Origin: Candidatus Melainabacteria bacterium
Lineage (GTDB): Bacteria; Cyanobacteriota; Vampirovibrionia; Obscuribacterales; Obscuribacteraceae
DNA: 64,000 nt
Assembly: GCA_017307165.1 (NCBI GenBank)
Contig: JAFKGK010000014.1
Location: 58,517-122,516 of the forward strand
Direction of reading: 5' to 3'
In this document: positions 53,872 through 62,807 of the stretch, piece by piece
Numbering within the stretch: position 1 is the stretch's first letter
How the letters are laid out: each line of letters begins with the position of its first letter
Translations under genes and position numbers: made by a program
The notes under the pieces: model-generated
The model's database searches: none
What the model was told of the DNA's origin: nothing
What the model saw: the letters and a program-made list of their open reading frames with translations, nothing else

Positions 53872-54220
53872 GATCAGGCAGGCGCGGTTAGATTTTACGA
53901 AAACTCAAGTATAACCGGCTACGCTTATACCAGTTTTGCGACACGCCAATACCAGTATAAAATTTACATTTGAGAAATAAATTGACTTGGTATCGGTTGC
54001 TACCGTGTATTCCAACCTTAAAAACCAGGCATCTACCATCTCGTTTTTGGACCGGGCCAATCGTCTCAAAAATCGGTGACAACAGTATACAAACTGTGAC
54101 TAAGTCGTCGCCGCTTGTCACCGGTCGTCGCCGTTTTTTTCACTCTCCAAAAACAAGACAACCCCATCTCAATTGTGGGCCTGCGCATCTGCCCCACTTG
54201 GCGCATCCGGCACGCATACC
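53872..54220. other. 349-bp gene-free stretch upstream of the efflux operon
   Basis: The left end holds the efflux promoter and two ACTGGTAT repeats. The rest has short open frames on both strands but no credible coding sequence or strong hairpin. Confidence 0.45.
53908..53956 (-). promoter_or_regulatory. Efflux operon promoter with direct repeats
   Basis: On the minus strand TATACT (53908-53913) is a good -10. Two ACTGGTAT repeats (53927-53934 and 53949-53956), 22 bp or two helical turns apart, cover and precede the -35 region. This looks like an activator site. Confidence 0.5.
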
Positions 54221-56014
54221 TCATTTTGAGGACATCAATTTGTCCATTCGTCCCTTTAGATCAAAATACATAGGGCACTCAAATGCAATTATGTTGCGCT
54301 GCAACAGCTTTTCATAAGCCATGGCGGCATTCTTTCGATCTCCATCTTTTTCCAACTGTCTCGCCAGGCGGATTATCACAGGGGCATTGCGCCAGGCTTG
54401 ACCAGATAGAAGCAAATCAACAGCAGTCGCAGGCGCATCAATTTTTTGCCCCAACCGCATTTTTAGATCTACCACTTTGACATTTGCCCACTCAACAATC
54501 TCAAATCTGTTTTGCGACTCTTTTTGGAGCACGTACTGCCAGATATCCAGGGCTTGTCGATAAAAGCCACGCTGTTCGCAAGCATTGGCAACATCCATAA
54601 ATCTCAAGACGAGGGTATTATCGTCAGACGGCCTGGTACTAGACATCAGCTTGCAAGCATAAGCCACCAATGGCGATGCCTCCTGTTGGGGCTGGGTCGC
54701 GATATTTGCCGCAAAAAGTGACATCTGGTCGACATTTTGATAGATCAGAGCGTTTTCCGAATCGCCACCCTTGTATGCGCGTGCACACTCTATGGCTTTG
54801 GTGAGCGCGATCTTTGCACGTGTGTAATCACCACCAAGCAAAAATGCCTGCCCAAAATAATCAAGTAAGACGTAATCACGGACATTTTGGTTATCGGCCG
54901 AATACGGCGAAATTGCATGAATGGGAGCAAGGAGGCGCTGCCATGCCTCGTCCACATCTGCACCCTTCCCCTGCCTTTGCGCATTGATGGCTATTTCTAG
55001 CCTGATTGCAAACAGGGCGATCGAGCGTCCGTTGCGCTTTGTCTGGTCTTGGGCCAGCTTGATCTGCAATTGATCCAAAACTTGATCGCTGAGATCGTAC
55101 CAGCCTTTATCGCTAAATTTGCGCGCTACATTAATTGCAGTCAGAAATACGCTGCGATAGGCTTCGCTTTTTAAAAAGGCATCGTAATCAAAACGCTTTA
55201 ATAATATTTTGAATTGTTTTTGCGCACCTGCATTATCACCGCCTGTGATGCACTTATCAATGGCAAACGCTACCTGCAACTGGGCTTTTAACGCAGGTCT
55301 ATTTGCATCGCTTACGACACTATTGTTATTTTGCGGCTTCCGGTGACTTGATTCTGTGCCGTATCGCTTATCACTATCCCAGGCATTTAAAACGCGACTC
55401 TTTAGGACCTTAGCCTCAGCGCCGGGGATCGCATCAAGCATTTTGATAAGGTCTGCATCGCGCCCGGCGTAGCCTATTAGTTCGTCTGGCACTTCGAACA
55501 TGACTTTGCACAAGTCCAGAGCATGAGAGATGTGTCCCAGCGAAACCCACCGTTTGACCAGGTCAAGGGCATCGTCGCCGGTGTAATGATCGTCGCGAGG
55601 ATTTGCCTTTAAATCTGCAATTAAGATCTTGGTCCAGATATCAGCCTTGGCAAAATCACCAGCCTGTTGATATAGCTTGATCGCAGCGGCTGCGGTTTGG
55701 GCATAGATGGGCAAAATAGTGTCGTCATTGAGATAGCGAGGCAGTTGGGATTCTACTAGACACGCCCTGGCAAAAAGATCATTGTCAGGCCAAAATTTGC
55801 AGAAAAAAACCGAGTCGACACCGCCAGAGAGACATTGAGCGGAGCGATGGTCCAACTCGAAAGGATAGGATTGCAAATCGCTGAGCAAAGCGAGTTGGGT
55901 GTTGTACTCAGGGGTGGGAGATGGTGGGATAATGACAGGATTGCTGGCGTATGCCGGCACCTGAGCCAGGCCAATACACGTGCTGATTATGCACACTATG
56001 GATTTATTTAGCAC
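54221..56014 (-). CDS. Exported TPR-like protein of the giant family
   Basis: This 597-residue protein starts with a signal peptide (MLNKSIVCIISTCIGLAQVP, then AYA). Helical pairs fill most of it: AAAAIKLYQQAGDFAKADIW, ARKFSDKGWYDLSDQVLDQL, GDYTRAKIALTKAIECARAY and ANACEQRGFYRQALDIWQYV. The segment ARKFSDKGWYDLSDQVLDQL matches ARKAKDRGWTALSNQILKAL in the 1070-residue protein and ARRLADRGQYDQARQILQVL in the 1392-residue one, so it belongs to the same family but lacks the PDZ-like part. It stands alone. Function unknown. Confidence 0.75.
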   Translation of the reverse strand: MLNKSIVCIISTCIGLAQVPAYASNPVIIPPSPTPEYNTQLALLSDLQSYPFELDHRSAQCLSGGVDSVFFCKFWPDNDLFARACLVESQLPRYLNDDTILPIYAQTAAAAIKLYQQAGDFAKADIWTKILIADLKANPRDDHYTGDDALDLVKRWVSLGHISHALDLCKVMFEVPDELIGYAGRDADLIKMLDAIPGAEAKVLKSRVLNAWDSDKRYGTESSHRKPQNNNSVVSDANRPALKAQLQVAFAIDKCITGGDNAGAQKQFKILLKRFDYDAFLKSEAYRSVFLTAINVARKFSDKGWYDLSDQVLDQLQIKLAQDQTKRNGRSIALFAIRLEIAINAQRQGKGADVDEAWQRLLAPIHAISPYSADNQNVRDYVLLDYFGQAFLLGGDYTRAKIALTKAIECARAYKGGDSENALIYQNVDQMSLFAANIATQPQQEASPLVAYACKLMSSTRPSDDNTLVLRFMDVANACEQRGFYRQALDIWQYVLQKESQNRFEIVEWANVKVVDLKMRLGQKIDAPATAVDLLLSGQAWRNAPVIIRLARQLEKDGDRKNAAMAYEKLLQRNIIAFECPMYFDLKGRMDKLMSSK

Positions 56015-56142
56015 AGCACGTTATCATCCTGTCGGGGTTGTATTCATGAGGGCACGTTAGATTGTGCCGTGCAGTTTGAAAAAGCGCAAATGAAACAGTG
56101 GATTACGGTGGGGAAATTACCAAGACACCCTGCTGTGCTAGC

Positions 56143-56715
56143 CTACTTCCTCAATTGATTTCCATCCCAAAGGGGCGGCATCATCATTTCTTCTAAATAA
56201 GTCCCCTCAAAATTCTTCGGATCGATTTCATTTTCGAGCCCCATGTACCGTTCAAATTGCTGCAAGCGCGTATCATAACTATCTGTGGTTTTGGCCGGCT
56301 TGCCATCAAACAACTCTTTCGCAAGATCGCTGGCATAGCCATCTTTAGCATCACCATACAGCGGCAGCCCCTTTTCCGAACGCTCCCTCAGTTGCACAAA
56401 CATATTGTGCTCCATGGTAAAGTTTTCGCGCCCCTCTTCTTCTGGGGTCATTTCTTCTTCAGAGCTATTGGGGCCAGCAGGTCCGATCGGACCATCTTTG
56501 CGCAAGTCGCTCGTGCTAGTGTTCTCCTCACTATTGCGAGCACTATCGATACTCGGATTATATTGCGCATAATCTTTTGCATAACCATCGGCGATTTCAT
56601 TGATGATTTTATTGCAAGCTTGGGCCGATTCGGCTTCTGGGCCAGAGACGCTTACGTCCTTGCCGAGGCAGGAGTAGACTACGTTTTCGGACTCGCGCGT
56701 ATTAGAAAGATCCAT
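56143..56715 (-). CDS. Acidic hydrophilic protein of unknown function
   Basis: This 190-residue protein is strongly acidic, with no signal peptide. It has a helical N-terminal part (ESAQACNKIINEIADGYAKD), a low-complexity centre (DLRKDGPIGPAGPNSSEEEM) and a C-terminal segment LQQFERYMGLENEIDPKNFE. The GPIGPAG piece is only two collagen-type triplets and not a collagen domain. GAGG precedes the start. It looks partly disordered, like the protein at 59665. Function unknown. Confidence 0.55.
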   Translation of the reverse strand: MDLSNTRESENVVYSCLGKDVSVSGPEAESAQACNKIINEIADGYAKDYAQYNPSIDSARNSEENTSTSDLRKDGPIGPAGPNSSEEEMTPEEEGRENFTMEHNMFVQLRERSEKGLPLYGDAKDGYASDLAKELFDGKPAKTTDSYDTRLQQFERYMGLENEIDPKNFEGTYLEEMMMPPLWDGNQLRK

Positions 56716-56811
56716 AGTAAATCGCCTCGCAAAGCTCTAAGGCCGTGATTGCACCATCCAAGTCGTGAACATGACGTGACATTGCACCCGCCCGTGGTGC
56801 ATAATAAGGGC

Positions 56812-57393
56812 ATGAAAAGCACGCTACCCAACATCATCAAACCCGCACTAGTTGCGCATCTCGCAATTGCACTCACCACACTCACCGGCCTGTCAGTGCA
56901 GGCTGAGGATGCAAGCTCTTCACAAAAAATTCACAAGGTTGCACAAAAATGCGTCGACAAAGAGATGTGGCACGGATATGGCTTGCCCAGCGGCTATTTT
57001 GGATGTGCGGCCGCGGTTTGCAATGTGTTGAAATTGGCCGGAATAGATGGTGTCAGCACAGCGCTTGTCACGGGCATGCGCAAACAGCTATTGCAGCACA
57101 AGTCAGGCGCCATGGAGATGACGATACGCAATGGGCAGGGCAGAGAGATCGATAATGCCACATTGCTCAAATATTCACACCCTGGAGACATACTCCTGGC
57201 TTTCAAACAACCACCGACCAAAACCAATGGCGGTGCCAATGCACATTGCGGCATTATGGGTAGTGGCACCACGGTCTACAGCAACTATTGGAACAATGGC
57301 CTCTGGACAAAATGCGACGTGCACCAGATGTTTGACACCTATCCATATGTGCGACTCGTGCGCCTGGGAGTCCAGACAGCGCCTGCTAAATAA
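56812..57393 (+). CDS. Exported NlpC/P60-like cysteine peptidase-fold protein
   Basis: The ATG at 56812 gives a signal peptide (MKSTLPNIIKPALVAHLAIA, cleavage near VQA); the longer frame from 56749 is rejected. The mature part fits a papain-like peptidase: SGYFGCAAAVCNVLKLAGI with candidate nucleophile C65, then LLKYSHPGDILLAFKQPPT and ANAHCGIMGSGTTVYSNY with H145. In NlpC/P60 proteins the Cys-His pair cuts peptidoglycan peptides. The spacing fits but the sequence is divergent, so substrate and activity are uncertain. Confidence 0.6.
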   Translation: MKSTLPNIIKPALVAHLAIALTTLTGLSVQAEDASSSQKIHKVAQKCVDKEMWHGYGLPSGYFGCAAAVCNVLKLAGIDGVSTALVTGMRKQLLQHKSGAMEMTIRNGQGREIDNATLLKYSHPGDILLAFKQPPTKTNGGANAHCGIMGSGTTVYSNYWNNGLWTKCDVHQMFDTYPYVRLVRLGVQTAPAK

Positions 57394-57417
57394 TGCCTGA
57401 CGCCATTTATTTCGCAC

Positions 57418-58101
57418 TTAAAGCACTTTCTGGTCCTTAAGGCGCTTTTCTTCAATGCGAGCTTGCGCACCATAGCCTGTTTTTTTGAGCAATACGATGT
57501 ATTTACGGCCTACGATGCGGGCAAATCCAGGATCGTATTTTTTCTTGTTTTGTCGCAGCAGACCAAGTGCCTCTCTGCATTTGGTGATGGCAGACAGATA
57601 TTGTTTTTCGCTTTCTAACTGCTTAGCCTCAGCGTACATTTGCGCCGGATCGGCCGGCTCACGCGGGTCAGACGTTTTAATTATTTGTCGGACCGTGGTG
57701 TCCATCTGAGTAGTAAACCCGCCATAGCGGTCAACACCGTACCAATCCTTTTGCCCCTGCGCAACTGCCGGCAAAAAGTTAAAAAATCCAACCACTGCAG
57801 CTGCAACGATCTTTAAGCGACGCCTGGCGCGCTCGACTATTTGCACGCCGATGGGACAGTCCCGCGTGAGGATGGTACCGTCGAGTTTTCTAAATAATTT
57901 GAGGCAGACGCGACCTTCGTTTTGACCGATGAGAGCTTCGGCCTGGGCGCGGGTCATCTCAGAGAGATTGTAGACATTGAGCGCACACAAATCGCAAAAG
58001 CGCACGCGATCGTCGCCGGTCATATCTTTCCAGGTTTTATGACATGGGCTCGTGATGGCAATCTCATCCCAGTTAATGATTTTGGCTGTCTCGTTGTCCA
58101 T
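57418..58101 (-). CDS. Protein with a conserved Cys-rich N-terminal domain, one membrane helix and a helical C-terminus
   Basis: Residues about 10-85 have a pattern I have seen in many unnamed bacterial proteins: SPCHKTWKDMTGDDRVRFCD, LCALNVYNLSEMTRAQAEAL, then VCLKLFRKLDGTILTRDCPI. The cysteines (PC, FCDLC, VC, DCP) could bind a metal. A membrane helix follows (LKIVAAAVVGFFNFLPAVA), and the rest contains a TPR-like pair (EKQYLSAITKCREALGLLRQ). The Cys domain would be cytoplasmic. I choose ATG 58101 (AGG upstream). It is divergent from the L33 gene across a long palindrome. Confidence 0.62.
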   Translation of the reverse strand: MDNETAKIINWDEIAITSPCHKTWKDMTGDDRVRFCDLCALNVYNLSEMTRAQAEALIGQNEGRVCLKLFRKLDGTILTRDCPIGVQIVERARRRLKIVAAAVVGFFNFLPAVAQGQKDWYGVDRYGGFTTQMDTTVRQIIKTSDPREPADPAQMYAEAKQLESEKQYLSAITKCREALGLLRQNKKKYDPGFARIVGRKYIVLLKKTGYGAQARIEEKRLKDQKVL

Positions 58102-58172
58102 TTCTTGCCTATAGATGTAGAGCGCGTCCAAAAATTATAAGACAGCCGAAACCATTAGAACCCAATTTCACC

Positions 58173-58200
58173 CGTTAATGATAACGTGCTATCATTAACG
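58173..58200. promoter_or_regulatory. Fur/Zur-like palindrome upstream of the L33 gene
   Basis: CGTTAATGATA (58173-58183) is perfectly complementary to TATCATTAACG (58190-58200) across a 6-bp centre. The AATGATA/TATCATT halves resemble boxes of the Fur/Zur family. It sits between two divergent gene starts, 56 bp before the L33 ATG. Confidence 0.5.
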
Positions 58201-58256
58201 ATCTGCCGCTCCAGCCATCAGCGACAGGCCTAAACACTATCAGGACACGATTACCC

Positions 58257-58424
58257 ATGAAAAAAAGCGACCGCATCATCATCCGCATGGCCTGCAGCTC
58301 AATGGCTTGCAATTTTATGTACACCACCAGCAAAAACAAGCGCAACAACCCCGAACGCCTCACCCTACGCAAATACTGCCCGGGTTGCCGGGTGCATTCG
58401 GATTTTAAAGAGACCAAAAAATAG
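58257..58424 (+). CDS. rpmG: 50S ribosomal protein L33, with an altered zinc site
   Basis: This 55-residue protein reads MKKSDRIIIRMACSSMACNF, MYTTSKNKRNNPERLTLRKY and CPGCRVHSDFKETKK. The TTSKNKRNNPERL and LRKYCPGCRxHxxxKETK blocks are diagnostic of L33, a small protein of the large subunit near the tRNA exit site. Zinc-binding L33 proteins have CxxC twice. Here the second pair is normal (C41-P-G-C44), but the first is C13-x4-C18, and the spacing to YTT differs by one or more residues. Whether zinc still binds is open. A Fur/Zur-like palindrome lies upstream. No other ribosomal gene is nearby. Confidence 0.9.
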   Translation: MKKSDRIIIRMACSSMACNFMYTTSKNKRNNPERLTLRKYCPGCRVHSDFKETKK

Positions 58425-58488
58425 CGCTGCCGACCGGCTACAATATGCCGCATACCACCCCCTCCGTCACATAAGCGGGTATTTGCGC

Positions 58489-59577
58489 ATGAAACTCAAA
58501 TCTCTTATCGCCCAGACTACTCTCGTCGCGGGCATTATTGCGGCTCAAACGGCGATTACGGGCGCTATAGCCTTGCCAGTGAGCGCTCAGCAGCAACAAA
58601 GGCCCAATGTATCGGTGGTGCATCTGCAGGTGCAGCCTGGTCAAAACGGCCAGCAGATGGTGCTTACCCCGCGGGGATTTTTGGTGCCCCTGCCGGGTCA
58701 GGGTGTCAACGGCAACGTTATCGACGTCTACATGGGCAATAATGGCGGCTATTGGTACACCGATCGCACCGGCCAGGTTGAAGATCTGACTCCATATGTG
58801 CAAAAGCTCCAGGCCAAGATGGCAAGCATGGGCCAAGCCCAGGCAACCCCGCCACAGTATGCTCCTTATGGCAATACTACAGTCAACAACTATAACGGCA
58901 ATGGCAATGGCACTAACTCCGGCAGCAGTGCAATGGGGACGGCAGCGGCGGCAGGTCTTGGCGCGATGGCCGGGAGCGCTATGTCAGGCTTGTTTTACAA
59001 CAATGTCCCTTATGGCACGCCGATGTATTACGGCGCGCATCCATATTATGTGGGAGCTGACGGTCGCAACGTATTTGTAAACGGTGACGGAGACGTCAAC
59101 TGGAACCACGTCGCAGCCGCAAACAATGTGCACAACAATCAGCAGCAGCAAAAGATGGATGAGGCAGCACAGTTTCAAAACCAAAACCAGGCACAACGTG
59201 CAGCAAACATGAACGCCAATCAGGCTCAGCGTCAAAATGCCTACGCACAAGCAAATCAACCGCGGTTCGGACAGCAGCAAGAGCATTTTCAGCAGCAGTC
59301 GGACTGGTATCAAAAGCAAATGGCAGGTAATGGCGCACAGGCTAAGGCATGGCAGGAGAGTGCTGGCGGAGCCAATCCTTTTGTGCGCGATAATGCGGCA
59401 GCAGATAGGTCAGGGGAAAGAGCCGGGAGATTTGGTGGAGCAGCAGATGGTGCTGCCGATCGTGCCGGCAGGTTTGGTGGAGCGGCTGATGGCGCAGCCA
59501 ACCGTGCAGGAAGATTTGGTAATGCCGGCGGTGCTGGACGGTTTGGCGGCGGTGGCCTCGGTCGTCGCGGGCGCTAA
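58489..59577 (+). CDS. Exported low-complexity Gln/Asn/Gly-rich protein
   Basis: It has a signal peptide (MKLKSLIAQTTLVAGIIAAQ, cleavage near VSA). The next 90 residues (SVVHLQVQPGQNGQQMVLTP; GGYWYTDRTGQVEDLTPYVQ) may be a small folded domain. The rest is disordered-looking: YNGNGNGTNSGSSAMG, QNQNQAQRAANMNANQAQRQ, and a C-terminal repeat RAGRFGGAADGAADR occurring about three times, ending GLGRRGR. A short hydrophobic Ala/Gly stretch is near residue 150. Such proteins are often surface or matrix components; the role is unknown. An ATG at 58489 is preferred to TTG 58483. Confidence 0.65.
   Translation: MKLKSLIAQTTLVAGIIAAQTAITGAIALPVSAQQQQRPNVSVVHLQVQPGQNGQQMVLTPRGFLVPLPGQGVNGNVIDVYMGNNGGYWYTDRTGQVEDLTPYVQKLQAKMASMGQAQATPPQYAPYGNTTVNNYNGNGNGTNSGSSAMGTAAAAGLGAMAGSAMSGLFYNNVPYGTPMYYGAHPYYVGADGRNVFVNGDGDVNWNHVAAANNVHNNQQQQKMDEAAQFQNQNQAQRAANMNANQAQRQNAYAQANQPRFGQQQEHFQQQSDWYQKQMAGNGAQAKAWQESAGGANPFVRDNAAADRSGERAGRFGGAADGAADRAGRFGGAADGAANRAGRFGNAGGAGRFGGGGLGRRGR
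59401..59560 (+). repeat. C-terminal coding repeats
   Basis: Units encoding RAGRFGGAADGAA recur about three times with small changes, giving an in-frame repeat of roughly 45 bp near the 3' end of the low-complexity protein gene. Confidence 0.5.
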
Positions 59578-59613
59578 AGTCTAAGATTTCGTATTTCCAC
59601 GTATTTTTCACGT

Positions 59614-59640
59614 AGGGGGGTTTTAAATAAAACTCCCCCT
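59614..59640. other. Strong intergenic hairpin
   Basis: AGGGGGGTTTT pairs with AAAACTCCCCCT across an AAAT loop, with one mismatch. It has no T-tract after it on the plus strand. It may stabilise the upstream transcript or separate the two neighbouring genes. Confidence 0.5.
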
Positions 59641-59664
59641 CTCCCCTGCGAGGAAAATACAAAG

Positions 59665-60192
59665 ATGGATAGACACGATACCTTTAAGCAAACCTCCGAA
59701 AATCAATTTCAGTCGATCAACAGCGGTGACAATCTCAATCAGGCCCTAGCAGAGCGTCGCGGCTGCGATGCGAGCAAAATACTCAACGAAATGCCAAGCA
59801 ATGGTGCCCGTCTCGATGCAATCCGCGATTATCAGCGCGAAACAAAAAATGATTCGCAGCATTTTCCCAAGATCGATGTCAACTTTGACAAAGATGGTTA
59901 TGAGATCAAGGCACAGCCAAATAAAGATATCAATGACGTTAAAGGAGACAAGTCGCAATCGATAGCCAAAGCAGGCTTTGACATCAACGACAATCAGACT
60001 GATGGCTCATGCAAAAACATGCCCATCAAAGACAATCCTATCGTTGGTGGCTCACATTCGATGACTGACAGCACCAGTCAACCATCTCTCGATTGGAGAT
60101 TTGATAATAACAAAGGCGCAGCGTGGGATATCAGAGAGCATTACCTAAAAGCAAATCCTCCGGCTCAACAACTTTTTGGCAAAGATCAATGA
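59665..60192 (+). CDS. Hydrophilic protein of unknown function
   Basis: This 175-residue protein has no signal peptide or membrane segment and looks largely disordered: DRHDTFKQTSENQFQSINSG, KIDVNFDKDGYEIKAQPNKD, and a Ser/Thr-rich centre. The final part LDWRFDNNKGAAWDIREHYL may fold. GAGGA lies 11 nt before the ATG. It shares a polar, Asp/Asn-rich character with the protein at 56143, but no clear sequence identity. Function unknown. Confidence 0.5.
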   Translation: MDRHDTFKQTSENQFQSINSGDNLNQALAERRGCDASKILNEMPSNGARLDAIRDYQRETKNDSQHFPKIDVNFDKDGYEIKAQPNKDINDVKGDKSQSIAKAGFDINDNQTDGSCKNMPIKDNPIVGGSHSMTDSTSQPSLDWRFDNNKGAAWDIREHYLKANPPAQQLFGKDQ

Positions 60193-60227
60193 TAATTGGC
60201 GCGTAGTTTTTTTATTGCAAGAAGATT

Positions 60228-60647
60228 TTAGCTCACAAAGCGAATTGATTGTCCGTCAGATTCGATTCGTAGCTCAGAGCGTTCCATTGGCAGCCCTAAT
60301 CTAACTTTTGCAGCGATCCAATCTGTTATCGTGTCCCATCCTCCATCCTGTAGTGCAGTCTTTGCTAGTTCGGAGGTTCTCCTATCTATGGCATTGACAG
60401 AGATGTACCAATTATTGGCAGAAAGGCTGCTGTCTCGAGATTGTTGAGATGCAGGAAATGCCCGTCGCCAGTAAATTAATTGGAGGCAGCGAATCGTTTT
60501 TTCCTTTGTGCATTTAATATTGTCGAAAGACACTGTGACTGGGAAATCACAATCGATCCCAGCCAGGCGATCTTGCAGATCTTTCAACTTGCAGCAATAA
60601 AATTGATCCTTGCCGATTTTTGCTTTACTTAAAACCTGCACTTGCAT
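60228..60647 (-). CDS. Unrecognised small protein
   Basis: This protein of about 139 residues has no signal peptide. It begins MQVQVLSKAKIGKDQFYCCK, continues with CDFPVTVSFDNIKCTKEKTI and ends in an alpha/beta-looking tail (LQDGGWDTITDWIAAKVRLG). The ATG at 60647 has GAGGGG upstream and is better than 60674. It lies just after the aldo-keto reductase gene, leftward, with a 31-bp gap, and could be co-transcribed. No family is recognised. Confidence 0.5.
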   Translation of the reverse strand: MQVQVLSKAKIGKDQFYCCKLKDLQDRLAGIDCDFPVTVSFDNIKCTKEKTIRCLQLIYWRRAFPASQQSRDSSLSANNWYISVNAIDRRTSELAKTALQDGGWDTITDWIAAKVRLGLPMERSELRIESDGQSIRFVS

Positions 60648-60678
60648 GACATCACCCCTCGACGCTTGTAGCACACGA

Positions 60679-61701
<1,023 letters not shown>

Positions 61702-61793
61702 TTAAAACGCAGACAACCCAAATGTTGAATGCCAATTTCTGCCAATCGTTTGCCTAATTGTGCTGAAGGCTTACGATTGGCAGAAGGTGGTCG

Positions 61794-62408
61794 CTACAAT
61801 CTCTCTATCTGCTTTGCCGCAGCATCAATGATGTCGCTGATCTCAATGATCTGCTTTTGCGTCAGAGAATCACTGCGCATGCGCAGCACCAGCTTCAAAT
61901 TTTCCATTGCACGCAATATAGGTGTGGGCCTCTCCCGAGCATTGGTTTGACCAATATTGCGTAGGCGCTCGAGAGCCGCGTCAAGCCGCACTCTATTGCT
62001 CTCCAGCTCCGCGAGTCCAGCATCTGTGATGGTGTACAGTTTGCGCGCACCTTCTGCGGTGACATTGGCAAAACCCATTTCTTCTAGCATTGTCAAAGCA
62101 GGATAGATGGTACCTGGGCTTGGCGCATACAATCCCGACAGCTCTGCCTCTATCAGTTTGATGATCTCGTAGCCATGCCGGGGCGTCTCACTGATGAAGT
62201 GCAACAAGAGGATCAGTAGATCTCCGCTCTCAAAAAATTGAGAGGCCCGCCCGCGCCTACGGTGCTCTTTAAAGCCCTGGAAACCTTCAAAGCCACCGCC
62301 TTCGAAGCCACCGCGGCCAAAACCAAATCTCTTCATAAATCTGTGCCCCCGGCCCCAATCACCCAAGTCCTGTGTATCAGGCCCCAAGAATTTTCGCATA
62401 AATCTCAT
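61794..62408 (-). CDS. PadR-family transcriptional regulator
   Basis: The winged helix lies at about residues 58-130: FFESGDLLILLLHFISETPR, HGYEIIKLIEAELSGLYAPS, PGTIYPALTMLEEMGFANVT and RKLYTITDAGLAEL. The N-terminal 50 residues are a basic, Gly/Phe-rich extension (FGFGRGGFEGGGFEGFQGF) common in one PadR subgroup. The C-terminal helices are the dimerisation part. The ATG at 62408 has AGGAG at eight bases. Palindromes upstream (62434-62454 and 62521-62545) fit autoregulation. The AKR gene downstream is the likely co-regulated partner. Confidence 0.87.
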   Translation of the reverse strand: MRFMRKFLGPDTQDLGDWGRGHRFMKRFGFGRGGFEGGGFEGFQGFKEHRRRGRASQFFESGDLLILLLHFISETPRHGYEIIKLIEAELSGLYAPSPGTIYPALTMLEEMGFANVTAEGARKLYTITDAGLAELESNRVRLDAALERLRNIGQTNARERPTPILRAMENLKLVLRMRSDSLTQKQIIEISDIIDAAAKQIERL

Positions 62409-62429
62409 TGATCTTTCTCCTTTATACAT

Positions 62430-62798
62430 AAGGGATCAGCCTCCAAAGCTGATCTAGTGACTAGTGGTCTAGCGGCCAACTAAGGATGAAAATGGCCAAT
62501 CAAGGATTTGTCTCAACCCTATATCGTCATATTACCGATATATCGAAAAACAGTCAAAAATGTTACAGATTAAAAAGGTTAGACGCGTTTGATCAGCATA
62601 AGGTTCAATCTAAATTGCCCACGCAAACTAAGCGTTGGTAATATTTCTGTTTTTCAAACTCTCGATAAATGCATGTGACACATGGCATTCCGGCCTTTTA
62701 GTCTAGATAGCAGTCTATACAGCCCCACGCCAAATCAGGCGTTTCGAGACGCGAACAAAAGTTTTGGTTGGCAATTTGGCCAAAATTGGTACTTTTAA
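62430..62798. other. 369-bp gene-free stretch
   Basis: It holds the PadR regulatory region at the left and intergenic element copy D at the right. Between about 62550 and 62735 I see nothing beyond a doubled AGTCTA near 62700. Confidence 0.4.
62434..62545 (-). promoter_or_regulatory. Regulatory region of the PadR gene
   Basis: It contains three structures: GATCAGC-N7-GCTGATC (62434-62454), a pair of 14-bp direct repeats GGCCAA(CT/TC)AAGGAT (62474-62487 and 62494-62507), and ATATCG-N9-CGATAT (62521-62541) that runs into the perfect palindrome CGATATATCG (62536-62545). The last resembles PadR-type sites; which is used is unknown. Confidence 0.45.
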
Positions 62799-62807
62799 CT
62801 ACGGCCC
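62739..62807 (-). repeat. Dispersed structured intergenic element, copy D
   Basis: Read on the minus strand it starts GGGCCGTAGTTAAAAGTACC and ends CGCGTCTCGAAACGC, matching copy B over its left 70 bp. Its first bases form the last codons and TAG stop of the DUF2167 gene. Confidence 0.65.

Noticed and set aside
53888..54121. A 77-codon minus-strand frame upstream of the efflux operon
   Set aside because: It covers the efflux promoter and repeats, has no ribosome binding site, and its product has no signal or domain features.
56460..56500. Possible collagen-like repeat (GPIGPAGP) in the acidic protein
   Set aside because: Only two or three Gly-X-Y triplets are present, far too few for a collagen helix.
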